The notes under the pieces were generated by a model. The model ran no database searches and had not been told where the DNA came from. It saw only the letters and a program-made list of their open reading frames with translations. A program made the position numbers and the translations under genes. A stretch of 64,000 nt of DNA from Streptomyces griseoluteus (GTDB taxonomy: Bacteria; Actinomycetota; Actinomycetes; Streptomycetales; Streptomycetaceae): the NCBI RefSeq assembly GCF_004784465.1, contig NZ_SRRU01000002.1, positions 124,001-188,000 on the forward strand, written 5' to 3'. The number at the start of each line of letters is the position of its first letter. Position 1 is the stretch's first letter. Below, piece by piece: positions 6,920-18,193 of the stretch.

Positions 6920-9900
6920 TCAGTGGCCGGGGGAGGGCACCGGAGTCACCGGGAGACCGCCCGCGGCCGCGCCCATGAGGGTGAGGCCCACCTTGCCGGG
7001 CCCGGACAGTGTGGTGAACTCCGACAGCACCGCCAGCGCCAGTGTGTTGGTGCCACGTGTGCGCAGAATCCCGTTCGGCAGCACGAAGGTGTGCTGCGGA
7101 CCCACATTGTTGATGTATTGCCCCATGTTCCAGCCGTTGAGGAAGATCTGCGCCCGGTAGGCCCGGTACGGATCGTCCTCCAACCGCAGCCCCACCGAGG
7201 CGTCCACGTCGCCCGGCACCGACAGCCGGAAGGTGGTGCGGTACCAGGTGACGCCCTGCCGTCGCTCCTCCCTGGGGAAGGTCACCGGCTCCCAGTCGCG
7301 GTCGCGGAGGCCGGGCAGGTGCCAGCCCTCCCGCTCCCCGTACAGGCCACCGGTGTTCAGCGGGCCGCGTACCGGGTCCACGGCCCGCTCGCCCTGGAGC
7401 CGCCAGGACACCTTCGGTGCCGCCCCCGTGAAGGACACCGAGGTCAGGCCGCGTGCCGCCTTGTGGGTGTCGTCGCCCTTGCCGTCCTGGTCGTGCTGCA
7501 TGCGCCGTACCAGCACCGACAGCACATGGCGGCCGGGGGAGCGCAGCTCCGGGCGGACGGGGAAGGTGGCCGTCGCCTCCCAGGTGCCCTTGCGGATGGT
7601 GGTCGTCTTGTCCGGTACCGGCAGGCGGTGGGTGCCCAGCGGCTCCCCGTCCAGCCAGGCCATCAACAGTCCCTGGGTACCGGAACTGTAGGCGAGGGAG
7701 ACCGACTCGATCCCGGTACTCCCGCTGAACGTACCCCGGTACCAGACATCCCCGTAGTGGAAGCCGTAGTCGTCCGCGAACAGCACCGGGCCGCCCTTGG
7801 GGACAGGGGTGGTGCTGTACGAGGCCGTGCGGTCCGCCCGGCGCCACCTGGAGTCGTCGAAGCCCGGGCCCGCCTCCGGGTTCTCCGTGCGCATGCGCCA
7901 GCCGGTCAGCTCGGGGAGGCGGACCTCGGGCACACCGGGCAGCGGGGCGGTGGTCATCAGGCTGCCGGACAGGGTGGTCCGGGTCGGCACCCGGCGCCCG
8001 TTCCACACCAGGGTGTCGACGCCGCGCGGGCCCCACACCTCCATCACCGACTCGCCGTCCAGGTCGCCGGTGAGCCGCACCTCCGAGCCGTGCACCTCGG
8101 CGTGGCGCAGCAGCGCGGGGCCGTACACCACCAGGGTCCCGGCGGGGGTGTCGTACGGGAAGATCCGCATCGAGGTGTCGTCGTCCGCGAAGAGCAGCAC
8201 CAGCGGGGTCTCGGTCTCGCCGCCGGTCACCAGCACCCGGCTCAGGCCGGCCTCCCCGAGCGGGGCGCTGACGTGCAGCTCTCCGCCTTCGTACGCCCAG
8301 CCGGCCTCCGGGTCCAGCCGGGTGACGTTCGGCTCCTGCGGGCAGTCCAGCACCAGGTCCGCCATGTCTCCCCGGCGGCCCGCGAACACGGCGACGTCCC
8401 GTGCGCCGGCTGTCACGCTCATCACGGGCTGGGCGGTGCTGTGCCGCATCTTCCGCCTGCCGAGGCGCAGTCCGGTCGCCAGCATGCGGGCGTCGCGGGC
8501 GGGGACGGTGATGCGCAGCTTCCCGGTGTTCGTCGGCAGATCGGCGGTGACCGGCTCGGTGCCGTCGTTGCGGGTGACGTACACATGCGCGCCGGTGTCC
8601 GGGTTGGCCAGGTGGTAGACCTTCAGCCCCGCCACCGTCACGTCCGCGGCCCGGTCCAGCCGTGCGAAGTCCGGTACGCGCTGGAAGAGATGGCCGAGCT
8701 GGTGCATCGGCGCCATCTTCGGGGTGACGTTGCGGGCCTCGTCGATGGCCGCCCCGTAGTCGTAGGACGTGTAGACCACCGGCGCGGGCAGCCAGCCCCA
8801 GCTGGTGCCGCCGAACGTCATGTAGACGTTGTGCAGGGTGAGGCCGTTGGCGAGGTTGGTCAGGTAGAAGCGGCGCTCGTAGGCGGAGTCACGGGTGCGC
8901 CGGGCCTCCGGGTACCCCTTGCCGTCGAACCAGGCCCCGCCCCACGGATCGAACCAGCCGCCGCCGAACTCCGGCACGAACCCCGGTGTGTTCGGAGAGG
9001 CGGTGGAGCCCCCGGTCGGCCCGCCCTTGCCGAACTTCCCCCAGTCCGGTGGGTTCTGGGAGGGCGAGGGGTAGCCGTCGAAGCCGTACAGGTAACCGCC
9101 CTCCTCACCACCGGTGTCGAAGGAGCCAGGGGTCCAGTGGCCGTTGCGGCCCTTGTCGTTGTGGAAGAGGGGTACGTCGATGCCGTCCGCGCGCACCTTC
9201 TTGTACAGGTGGGACATGTACGCCCGGCCGGTCGGCTCGGTGACGTGGGAGTCGTACTCGTTCTCCAGCTGGTACAGCAGGACCGTGCCCCGGCCCCGGG
9301 TGTACAGGTGCCGGCGGGCGATCCGGTTCACCTGCGTCAGCCACGCGTCCACGTGCCGCAGATAGGTGGGGTCGGCGGTGCGCGCGGTGCCCTTGGTCAC
9401 CGTCAGCCAGCCGGGGAACCCTCCGCCGTCGACCTCGGCGTTGATGTATGGGCCGGGGCGCAGGATGACGTACAGCCCGGTCTCGGCGGCCGTGCGCAGG
9501 AACAGGTCCAGGTCCCGGACGCCGGTGAAGTCGAAGCGGCCGGGAGCGGGGGAGTGGTAGTTCCAGGAGACGTACACGCTGACCGCGTTGAAGCCGTGCG
9601 CCCGCATCTTCTGCAGCACGTCCCGCCACAGCGAGGGGCTCGGCAGCCGGAACGGGTGCATCTCGCCCGACCACACCACCAGCCGCCGCCCGTCCACCAG
9701 CAGCGAGTACGGGTCGAACCCGACGGTGTGCCGCCGTCCGTCCGCCCGCGGCGCCGCGGGCGCCGGCCCGGTCGGCACCCCTCTGGCGGCGAACGCCGAG
9801 GGCGCCCCCGGCCCCCCGCTCCCGCCCATGGCGAACCCGAGCGCGGCACAGCCGGTCAGGGCACTGAAAGTACGTCTGCTGAGCGCCAAGGTCGTCCTCC

Positions 9901-9934
9901 GGTCGGCCCCCATAAGAAGCGTGGCAGAGGCCAT
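6920..9934 (-). CDS. GH35 beta-galactosidase, Tat-exported
   Basis: 1004 residues. The N-terminus has a twin-arginine signal (LSRRTFSALTGCAALGFAMG), so the enzyme is probably exported folded. The GH35 catalytic barrel follows: VVWSGEMHPFRLPSPSLWRD, then LYQLENEYDS with the acid/base Glu (about 226), and GFVPEFGGGWFDPWGG with the nucleophile Glu (about 322). The second half holds the beta-sandwich domains usual for large actinobacterial GH35 enzymes (YRGTFSGS, WYRTTFRLSVPGDVDAS, IFLNGWNMGQYINNVGPQ). It releases galactose from beta-galactosides. The start is uncertain: ATG 9934 has only a weak GGAGA nearby, and ATG 9913 would still keep the Tat motif. Confidence 0.93.
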   Translation of the reverse strand: MASATLLMGADRRTTLALSRRTFSALTGCAALGFAMGGSGGPGAPSAFAARGVPTGPAPAAPRADGRRHTVGFDPYSLLVDGRRLVVWSGEMHPFRLPSPSLWRDVLQKMRAHGFNAVSVYVSWNYHSPAPGRFDFTGVRDLDLFLRTAAETGLYVILRPGPYINAEVDGGGFPGWLTVTKGTARTADPTYLRHVDAWLTQVNRIARRHLYTRGRGTVLLYQLENEYDSHVTEPTGRAYMSHLYKKVRADGIDVPLFHNDKGRNGHWTPGSFDTGGEEGGYLYGFDGYPSPSQNPPDWGKFGKGGPTGGSTASPNTPGFVPEFGGGWFDPWGGAWFDGKGYPEARRTRDSAYERRFYLTNLANGLTLHNVYMTFGGTSWGWLPAPVVYTSYDYGAAIDEARNVTPKMAPMHQLGHLFQRVPDFARLDRAADVTVAGLKVYHLANPDTGAHVYVTRNDGTEPVTADLPTNTGKLRITVPARDARMLATGLRLGRRKMRHSTAQPVMSVTAGARDVAVFAGRRGDMADLVLDCPQEPNVTRLDPEAGWAYEGGELHVSAPLGEAGLSRVLVTGGETETPLVLLFADDDTSMRIFPYDTPAGTLVVYGPALLRHAEVHGSEVRLTGDLDGESVMEVWGPRGVDTLVWNGRRVPTRTTLSGSLMTTAPLPGVPEVRLPELTGWRMRTENPEAGPGFDDSRWRRADRTASYSTTPVPKGGPVLFADDYGFHYGDVWYRGTFSGSTGIESVSLAYSSGTQGLLMAWLDGEPLGTHRLPVPDKTTTIRKGTWEATATFPVRPELRSPGRHVLSVLVRRMQHDQDGKGDDTHKAARGLTSVSFTGAAPKVSWRLQGERAVDPVRGPLNTGGLYGEREGWHLPGLRDRDWEPVTFPREERRQGVTWYRTTFRLSVPGDVDASVGLRLEDDPYRAYRAQIFLNGWNMGQYINNVGPQHTFVLPNGILRTRGTNTLALAVLSEFTTLSGPGKVGLTLMGAAAGGLPVTPVPSPGH

Positions 9935-10356
9935 TCTCCACGGCCCGTCAGCTCGCGGCGGACCACGGGGCCTCGGGGCGGGGGTGAATCAACCGGTACG
10001 GGGGTGTGGCGTCGCGGTGAGGCGGGGGGAAAGCGCGGAGGTACGGGGACACGGGGGCTCGCACTGGCGTACGGCGCCCTTAGCCGGGGGTGGCGGCGGA
10101 TCAGGGTGTGGGTGGGCAGGGGGCCGGTGAGGTCGGGTGCCGGTGGAGGGATGCAGACGCCGGCACTGACGTGGGCGGCCGTGGTGGGCGACGACGGCGG
10201 ATCAGGGTGTGGGTGACCAGCGGTACCGGTCGGCGCGGGTGCCGGGAGCGGGCGTGCCGGGTGGGCCACGGGGCAGGTGGTGCTGCCGTTCGGACCGGTC
10301 GGGCGGGGGCCGGTGTGCCCAGGTGCCCGGGCGGCGGTGAGTACCGCGCGGACGCG
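9935..10356. other. 422-bp non-coding gap with a 21-bp direct repeat
   Basis: Between the GH35 start and the aminotransferase stop. Very G-rich on the plus strand; open frames here are proline/arginine-rich shadows without ribosome sites. A 21-bp sequence beginning CGGCGGATCAGGG and ending TGTGGGTG is present at 10094-10114 and 10195-10215. No RNA structure recognised. Confidence 0.6.
10094..10215. repeat. 21-bp direct repeat pair, period 101 bp
   Basis: Two identical 21-bp copies at 10094-10114 and 10195-10215; the 80 bp between share only short words. They lie downstream of the aminotransferase gene and upstream of the GH35 gene. Confidence 0.7.
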
Positions 10357-12042
10357 CTAGCCCATCGGCGCCGGTGCCCCCGCGCCCGCCGCGTTCGGCC
10401 AGCTCTGGGCGTTGGGCCAGCCGGAGGCGGAGGCCGGGGCGAAGTCGGGTGTGGCGGGGACGGCCGGGGTGCCCGGCGCGGTCATCCCGCGTACCTGGGC
10501 GGCCGTGAGGCCCCCGCGGGCGGGGACGCCGGGTGGGGTGGGGCCCAGGGCGGCGGCGGGTGCGGGGACGGGCGCGGCCATGGGGGTGGGGGCGACGGCC
10601 GCCGCGGCCGGTGCCGGGTACGGGGACGCGGGGGCGGGGATGGGCGGGGGTGCCATCGGGGCCGGGGGTGCGGCGGGCGCGGGCGCCCGCTGCGGCACCG
10701 GCTGCTGGGGGACCTGCTGGGGCGCGGGGCCCGGTTGGGCCGCCGGTACCGGCATCCCGGCGCCCTGTGGGGGTGGGGCGGCGGGGAGCGGCATGCCGGC
10801 ACCGGCGGCCAGGGCGGCGGCGATGACGGGGGAGCCGGTGGAGGCGGTCAGCCGGGCTCCGGCGCCGTTCGTCTCGCCGACCAGGCGGTCCACCGCCGCT
10901 GTACCGGAGCTGTAGCCCAGCTCGGGCACCGCGGGCTCGTAGAGGACCTGCTCCAGGCCGGCCACCAGGCGGTGGACGTCGGTCTCGGGGCGTACCACGA
11001 GCCGCAGGAAGCGGCTGGACGAACCGATCTTGTTGCCGCACTCGCGGACCAGAATCCGGTGTTCGGTCAGCAGCCGGTCCCGGACCAGGGTGCCCTCGGC
11101 ACCCACAGGGAGGCGTACGAAGAGGAAGTTGCCCTGCGAGGGATAGACGGTGAGTCCGGGCAGCGCGGACAACTGGCTGGCCATCTCCAGCCGGTCGCGC
11201 CGCACCTGAAGCAGACTCTGCGTGTACTCGGCACGGTGCTGCTTCAGCGCGAACACCACGTACTCCGCGAAGGAGTTGAGGTTCCACTTGGGCAGCATCG
11301 AGCGGACCTTGTTCGCCAGGCCCGGGTTGGCCACCAGATACCCGAACCGGATGCCGTGCAGCCCGAAGTTCTTGCCGAGGCTGCGCAGCACGATCACATT
11401 GGGCCTGAGCATCGCCTCCTGCACCACACTCGGCTCCGCCTCGGCGTCCGCGAACTCCAGGAACGACTCGTCGATCACCACCAGGTCCAGGTCGGCCATC
11501 GCGTCCATGAACTGCACCACCGACTGCCGGGGCAGGAAGCCGCCGTCGGGATTGTTGGGGTTGCAGATGACCGCCACCCGCGTCCCCCGTGCCCGGATGA
11601 ACTCGGCGTACCGGCCGAGGTCCAGCGCGAAACCGCCTGCCTCCGGGAGCGGGAACATGTCGACCCGCTTGCCGGTCTCCATCGGCTGGTCGGTCCAGCG
11701 GCCGAAGGTCGGCACCGGCACCGCGAGCGACTCGCGGACCAGCAGATGGTCGATCCAGGTGATCAGCTCGGTCGAACCGTTCCCCATCGCCACGCACTGC
11801 GGCGGCAGTTGGAGCAACTGGCACAGCTCGGCCGTGATGGTGTCGGCACTGCTCGGGTAGTACGTGATGATCTCGCGCAGCCGGGACGCCATCTCCTCGA
11901 ACATCGCCGGCGTCGGGAAGTAGGGGTTGCACGGGATGCAGAAGTCCACCGGACCCGTACCGTCGCTCTCCCGCACCAGCGCCGCCATCGAAGGGCTGTG
12001 CGCGGCGGTGCTGCGGAACAACGACGTGACGTTGTCAGGCAA
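10357..12042 (-). CDS. PLP aminotransferase (histidinol-phosphate-like, fold type I) with Pro/Ala-rich tail
   Basis: 561 residues from TTG 12042, chosen because GGAGGT lies 5 bp upstream; no in-frame ATG or GTG has a comparable site. Residues 1 to about 370 are a class I/II aminotransferase: GNGSTELITWIDHLL, ICNPNNPDGGFLP, VVIDESFLEF with the PLP Asp, and LRSLGKNFGLHGIRFGYLVA with the Schiff-base Lys. The last 160-190 residues are low-complexity Pro/Ala/Gly (APAPAAPPAPMAPPPIPAPA) ending NAAGAGAPAPMG, and are disordered by inspection. The family transfers amino groups to phosphorylated or aldehyde substrates; the substrate is unknown. It follows the sugar operon but has a hairpin and its own possible promoter in between. 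Confidence 0.88.
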   Translation of the reverse strand: MPDNVTSLFRSTAAHSPSMAALVRESDGTGPVDFCIPCNPYFPTPAMFEEMASRLREIITYYPSSADTITAELCQLLQLPPQCVAMGNGSTELITWIDHLLVRESLAVPVPTFGRWTDQPMETGKRVDMFPLPEAGGFALDLGRYAEFIRARGTRVAVICNPNNPDGGFLPRQSVVQFMDAMADLDLVVIDESFLEFADAEAEPSVVQEAMLRPNVIVLRSLGKNFGLHGIRFGYLVANPGLANKVRSMLPKWNLNSFAEYVVFALKQHRAEYTQSLLQVRRDRLEMASQLSALPGLTVYPSQGNFLFVRLPVGAEGTLVRDRLLTEHRILVRECGNKIGSSSRFLRLVVRPETDVHRLVAGLEQVLYEPAVPELGYSSGTAAVDRLVGETNGAGARLTASTGSPVIAAALAAGAGMPLPAAPPPQGAGMPVPAAQPGPAPQQVPQQPVPQRAPAPAAPPAPMAPPPIPAPASPYPAPAAAAVAPTPMAAPVPAPAAALGPTPPGVPARGGLTAAQVRGMTAPGTPAVPATPDFAPASASGWPNAQSWPNAAGAGAPAPMG

Positions 12043-12058
12043 GGGGACCTCCGTCGAA

Positions 12059-12089
12059 GGGTGGCCCGCGCGGGGGACGCGGGCCACCC
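12059..12089 (-). terminator. hairpin between sugar-permease and aminotransferase genes
   Basis: GGGTGGCCCGCG (12059-12070) pairs perfectly with 12078-12089 around a 7-nt loop. It lies after the permease stop and only about 16 nt before the TTG start of the aminotransferase. A possible minus-strand promoter is TTGAAC (12116-12121)/TATGGA (12091-12096), spacing 19. It may end the sugar operon or form a 5' hairpin of the aminotransferase mRNA. Confidence 0.6.
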
Positions 12090-12161
12090 ATCCATACGGA
12101 GGACTCGGGGGTGGTGTTCAACTCACCCTGGCTGTGACCTCCTTCACCCGGCGTACGCCCC

Positions 12162-13390
12162 TCACGCCCCCGACCTGCGCTTGTTCCAGACGTCGAAGCC
12201 GACCGCCAGCAGCAGCGCCAGCCCCTTGATGACCTGCTGCCAGTCGGTGCCGACGCTCAGCAGGTTCATCCCGTTGTTCAGCACGCCGAGCACCAGCCCG
12301 CCGATGATCGCGCCGAGCACCGTGCCGACCCCGCCGCTCATGGAGGCGCCGCCGATGAACGACGAGGCGATGGCCTCCAGCTCGAAGTTGACGCCCGCCT
12401 TCGGCGACGCCGCGTTCAGCCGGGCGGCGACCACCAGTCCGGCGAGCGCCGCGAGGACGCCCATGTTCAGGAAGACCAGGAAGGTGACTTTCTTGTCCTT
12501 CACCCCGGACAGCTTCGCCGCGGGCAGGTTGCCGCCGATCGCGTACACATGCCGGCCGAAGACCGCGTTGCGCATGAGATACCCGTAGCCGACGACCAGC
12601 GCGCCGAGGGCGATCAGGATGATCGGGGCGCCCTTGTAGCTGGCGAGCAGCAGGGTCAGGGCGACGATCGCGGCGACCAGTGCGGCCAGCTTCAGCGCGA
12701 ACAGCCTCAGCGGAGGCACCTGGAGCGCGAACTCCCGCTGCCTGCGGCGCCCTTGGACCTCCTGCCAGACCACGGCCGCGATCAGTACCAGACCCAGCAG
12801 CAGCGTCGGATTGTGGTAGTCGGTGTCGGGGCCGAACGCGGGCAGGAAGCCGTTGCCGATCTTCTGCAGCCCGTCCGGGAAGGGCCCCAAAGTCTGCCCC
12901 TTCAGCAGGATCTCCGTCAGCCCCCGGAACAGCAGCATCCCGGCGAGCGTCACGATGAACGACGGGATACCGAGATAGGCGATCAGATACCCCTGTACCG
13001 CCCCCGCCGCCGCGCCCACCAGCAGACACAGCACCAGCGCCAGCGGCCAGGGCACGTCGTGCCGCACGCTCAGCACCGCCAGGAACGCCCCGACGAACGC
13101 GGTCAGCGAGCCCACCGACAGGTCGATGTGCCCCGAGATGATCACCAGCATCATCCCGATCGCCAGTACCAGGATGTAGCTGTTCTGCAGTACCAGGTTG
13201 GAGACGTTGCGCGGCAGCAGCAGGTCCCCGTCGGTCCACACCGCGAACAGGACCACGATCAGGCCGAGCGCGATCACCATCCCGTACTGGCGCATGTTGC
13301 GGCGCAGACCGTCCAGCATCAGCCGGAGCACGCTTGGCCCGGCGGGCGGTCCGCCGCGCTCCGGCGGGGCCGGGGCCGTCACGTCCGCGC

Positions 13391-13394
<4 letters not shown>
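12162..13394 (-). CDS. sugar ABC transporter permease (XylH/GguB type)
   Basis: 410 residues from ATG 13394, which overlaps the ATPase stop by 4 bp (ATGA). Ten or so membrane segments are visible. Family signatures include [72 protein letters not shown] and [20 protein letters not shown]. It forms the membrane channel of a carbohydrate uptake (CUT2) importer with the ATPase and binding lipoprotein encoded just upstream. Last gene of the six-gene operon. Confidence 0.95.
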
Positions 13395-14941
<1,547 letters not shown>

Positions 14942-14973
14942 GGCCGCGCCTTCCAGGTCGTGGGAGTGAGCCG

Positions 14974-16092
14974 TCACTTGAGCTGGGACTCGGTGTAGTA
15001 GCCGCCGTCGACCAGGACCTCGCGGTAGTTGCCCTTGTCGACGCTGACCGGCTGCAGCAGATAGGCGGGCACGACCTTGGCGCCGTTGTCGTAGGTCTTG
15101 GAGTCGTTGACCTCGGGCTTCTTGCCGCCCAGGGTGGCGTCCACCATGTTCGCGGCGACCTCGGCGAGCTTGCGGAGATCCTTGTAGACGGTCTGCGTCT
15201 GCTCCCCGGCGATGATCGACTTCACCGACGCCAGCTCCGCGTCCTGCCCGGTGACGACCGGCAGCGGCTTGCCCTTCCCTCCGTACCCGTCCGACTTCAG
15301 CGCGGACAGGATGCCGATGGAGATGCCGTCGTACGGGGAGAGCACCGCGTCCACCCGGCCGGAACGGTACGCCGAGGTCAGCAGGTCCTCCATGCGGTGC
15401 TGGGCGGTGGTGCCGTCCCAGCGCAGCGTGGTGACCTGGTTGAGCGCGGTCTGCCCGGACCGCACCACGAGCTGCTTCTTGTCGATGTAGGGCTGGAGCA
15501 CCTTCATCGCGCCGCCGAAGAAGTACTTGGTGTTGTTGTCGTCGTTGGACCCGGCGAACAACTCGATGGAGAACGGCCCCTTCTTGCCGCTGTCCAGCCC
15601 CAGCTTGTGGGCGATGTACGTGCCTTGCAGCTCGCCGACCTTCTCGTTGTCGAAGGAGGCGTAGTAGTCCACGTTCCTGGTGCCGAGGATCAGCCGGTCG
15701 TAGGCGATGACCGGGATATGGGCGTCGGCGGCCTCCTGGAGCACGTTGTTCAGGGACTTGTTGTCGATCGCCGCGATGATCAGGCCCTTGACGCCCTGGG
15801 TGATCAGGTTCTCGATCTGGGCGACCTGGGTGTCCGGGTCGTCCTCCCCGTAGACCAGCTTGGTCTTGTAGCCCTTGGCGCGCAGGTCCTTGACGACGTT
15901 GGCGCCGTCCGCGATCCAGCGCTCGGAGGACTTGGTCGGCATGGCGACGCCGATGGTGCCGCCCTTGGCGTCACCGCCCTTGTCCTCGGCTCCGCCCTCC
16001 CCGCTCTGCCCGCAGGCGGTCAGGGTGAGGGCGAATACGGCGGTCGCGGCGAGAGCGACTCTGCGGGGGCGTGCGGTGTACCGGTCGCGCAT
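14974..16092 (-). CDS. sugar-binding lipoprotein (ChvE/XylF type)
   Basis: 372 residues from ATG 16092, with AAGGA upstream. A signal peptide ends in lipobox LTAC (Cys about 27), so the protein is membrane-anchored outside the cell. The mature part is a periplasmic-binding fold: [69 protein letters not shown] and [20 protein letters not shown]. Closest in pattern to ChvE/MmsE xylose, arabinose or galactose binders. Supplies the ABC importer downstream; the sugar is not certain. Confidence 0.94.
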   Translation of the reverse strand: MRDRYTARPRRVALAATAVFALTLTACGQSGEGGAEDKGGDAKGGTIGVAMPTKSSERWIADGANVVKDLRAKGYKTKLVYGEDDPDTQVAQIENLITQGVKGLIIAAIDNKSLNNVLQEAADAHIPVIAYDRLILGTRNVDYYASFDNEKVGELQGTYIAHKLGLDSGKKGPFSIELFAGSNDDNNTKYFFGGAMKVLQPYIDKKQLVVRSGQTALNQVTTLRWDGTTAQHRMEDLLTSAYRSGRVDAVLSPYDGISIGILSALKSDGYGGKGKPLPVVTGQDAELASVKSIIAGEQTQTVYKDLRKLAEVAANMVDATLGGKKPEVNDSKTYDNGAKVVPAYLLQPVSVDKGNYREVLVDGGYYTESQLK

Positions 16093-16151
16093 GGGGAACC
16101 GTCCTTGTTCGTCTCGGCGTTGAGCGGGTCGGGCCGTGCGGTGGTGCGGGA

Positions 16152-17120
16152 TCAGTCCGTGATGGGGAAGCGGTGCAGCGGGCCGGGGAGGCGGGTGCCC
16201 AGCGGGGCCATGCCGCCGTCGGCGCCGTGCCGGGCGAGCAGGTCGAGGACCAGCCGGCCGCGCCGCACCCGCTCCCGCGCGGTGTCCAGGGCGACACCGC
16301 GGAGGTGCGCGCCCCAGGGGTAGATGCCGGGCGCCTTCGACAGGCCGAACTTCAGATACACCGGGGCTCCGCGCCGGATCAGCTCGGCCACCTCGTACAT
16401 CCGCACCTGGCCGCCCAGGTCGTCCGGCGCCTCGATGTACATGTCCATGGGGGCGGCGGACACCCGGCGGATCTCGGTGAGATGGGCGAGGGTGAGATCG
16501 CCGGGCACGTTGATCGAGTCGGCGCCCAGCCGCTCGAACACCGCGTAGGAGACCGGGTTGACCGGGCCGATCAGCGCGGAGACCTTCAGTGTGGTGTCCG
16601 CCGGGAGCACCCCCGACTCCCGCGCCCGGTGCAGCGCCCACAGCACGCCCTCGTCGGCCACCAGCAGGCAGCGCACGCCCAGTTCGGTCGCGCGCACCGC
16701 GTCCTCGACACAGCCGGCCACCGCGTCGTGGCCCCGGGCGCGCGGGCCCCCGCCGCGTGAGTCGGAGCGCACCGCGCCGCCGGTGTCCCAGGTGCCGCGC
16801 GGCCCGGTGAACAGGCACAGCTCGATGCCGCGTTCACGGGTCGCCCCGGCCATCTCGGTGATCTCGGCGTCCGTGAGCATCCAGACGCCGCTGCCCTGGC
16901 TGACCCGGTGCACCGGCACGTCCAGCCGAGCCGCCTCGGCCAGCACGACGGCCAGCGCCTCGGGCCCTTCGCACGACGGGATCTCGGTACGCCAGCTCCC
17001 GCCGTCCGGGAAGCGGTGCGGGGAGGCGTCGGCGGGGTCGGGGGCGGGCGCGGCCAGCCCCAGAGCGGCGAGCGCCTGCTCACCGGGCCGGCGGACTGCC
17101 GGGGCGGAAAGGTCGGTCAC
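16152..17120 (-). CDS. U32-peptidase-like TIM-barrel protein of the sugar operon
   Basis: 322 residues from GTG 17120 with a purine-rich AGAGG upstream. The sequence reads as an alternating beta/alpha protein ([89 protein letters not shown]). It resembles proteins annotated as U32 family peptidases. Four cysteines are present, but I do not see the usual U32 iron-sulfur spacing, so peptidase activity is unlikely to be safe to assume. It sits between the dehydrogenase and the sugar-binding protein, pointing to a sugar-catabolic or accessory role. Confidence 0.65.
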   Translation of the reverse strand: MTDLSAPAVRRPGEQALAALGLAAPAPDPADASPHRFPDGGSWRTEIPSCEGPEALAVVLAEAARLDVPVHRVSQGSGVWMLTDAEITEMAGATRERGIELCLFTGPRGTWDTGGAVRSDSRGGGPRARGHDAVAGCVEDAVRATELGVRCLLVADEGVLWALHRARESGVLPADTTLKVSALIGPVNPVSYAVFERLGADSINVPGDLTLAHLTEIRRVSAAPMDMYIEAPDDLGGQVRMYEVAELIRRGAPVYLKFGLSKAPGIYPWGAHLRGVALDTARERVRRGRLVLDLLARHGADGGMAPLGTRLPGPLHRFPITD

Positions 17121-17203
17121 GGGCTGCCTCTCGTGTTCGGTATGCCGGACAAGGTTCGGATCTTCGGGCGTACGAGCCCCCGGGGGGAGCGCGTACGCCC
17201 GCG

Positions 17204-18193
17204 TCAGGGCAGCAGCAGCACCTTTCCGGGCCCCCTGGCTTCGACCGCCCGCGCGAACTCGGTCAGCGGCAACCGGTGCGACACCAGGGGCAGGGGGTCC
17301 AGCAGCCCGGCGCCGAACAGCCGGACCGCGTGGGCCCAGGCGGCCGGGGGCGCCCCGAAGACGGTGCGTACCTCCAGCCGCCGCAGGACGAGATCGGCCG
17401 GGTCCAGGCCCGCCGCGCCCGGTGCGGGGATGCCGGTGAGGACCAGCCGTCCGCCGCGCCGGAGCAGTGCGGCGGCCGTGACCGCCGCCTCGGCGGAGCC
17501 CGCGGCCTCGATCACCACGTCGTAGCCGCCGGGCAGGTCCGGACCGCTCACGGCGAAGCCGTTGGCGCCGAACTCCTTCGCCAGCGCCTCGCGTTCCCGG
17601 TCCAGGCCCACCACCAGCAGCTCGGCGGGGGAGACCGCCGCGAGGAACCGCACCGCGAGCATGCCGAGCGTCCCCGTGCCGACCACCGCGACCCGCTCGC
17701 CGGGCCGGGCGTCGGCCGACAGGGCGGCGGCCGCGACACATGCGGCGGGCTCCAGCAGGGCGGCCGCGGTGAGGTCGGCGTCGTCGGGCAGGGGGTGCAG
17801 CAGCCGGGCGGGCAGGGTGAGGGTGGGTGCCATCGCGCCGGGGCGGGTGAAGCCGGTCTCCTCGTACCCCGCCTCGCAGAGCGTTGTCTCGCCGGCGTGA
17901 CAGCGGGCGCACACCTGGCAGTTGCGGAAGCCCTCGCCGACCACCTTGCGGCCGGCCAGGCGCTCCGGCACCCCGGCGCCCACCTCCCGTACCGTGCCGG
18001 ACCACTCGTGGCCGGGCACCACCGGGTAACGCACGTACGGCGCGGCCCGGTTGCCCCGGTACAGCTCGCGGTCGCTGCCGCAGATCCCCACCGCGTGCAC
18101 GGCGACCAGCGCCTCGCCGGGGCCGGGCGTACGGGGTGTGTGCGGCTCCAGCCGGTGCGCGCCCGGCGCCTGGACCACCACCTGGACGCTCAC
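17204..18193 (-). CDS. zinc-dependent alcohol/sugar dehydrogenase (MDR family)
   Basis: 329 residues from GTG 18193, which overlaps the dehydratase stop (GTGA) and has AAGGGG upstream. The GroES-like domain contains catalytic zinc residues in GICGSDRELYRG and VPGHEWSGTV. A shortened structural-zinc cluster is seen (FRNCQVCARCHAGETTLCEA). The Rossmann NAD(P) motif is VVGTGTLGMLA, followed by EAAGSAEAAVTAA. Similar to sorbitol/galactitol/L-threonine dehydrogenases. Operon context suggests oxidation of a sugar or sugar acid. Confidence 0.93.
   Translation of the reverse strand: MSVQVVVQAPGAHRLEPHTPRTPGPGEALVAVHAVGICGSDRELYRGNRAAPYVRYPVVPGHEWSGTVREVGAGVPERLAGRKVVGEGFRNCQVCARCHAGETTLCEAGYEETGFTRPGAMAPTLTLPARLLHPLPDDADLTAAALLEPAACVAAAALSADARPGERVAVVGTGTLGMLAVRFLAAVSPAELLVVGLDREREALAKEFGANGFAVSGPDLPGGYDVVIEAAGSAEAAVTAAALLRRGGRLVLTGIPAPGAAGLDPADLVLRRLEVRTVFGAPPAAWAHAVRLFGAGLLDPLPLVSHRLPLTEFARAVEARGPGKVLLLP

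Noticed and set aside
6665..10216. Very long plus-strand open frame (over 1100 codons) opposite the GH35 gene
   Set aside because: Composition is Arg/Gly/Ala/Val-rich shadow coding, no ribosome site or domain, and it lies antisense to a clear glycosidase.
9856..10269. 137-codon minus-strand frame overlapping the GH35 start
   Set aside because: Pro/Arg-rich low complexity, overlaps the Tat signal region of the GH35 gene, and covers the 21-bp repeats; no evidence of translation.
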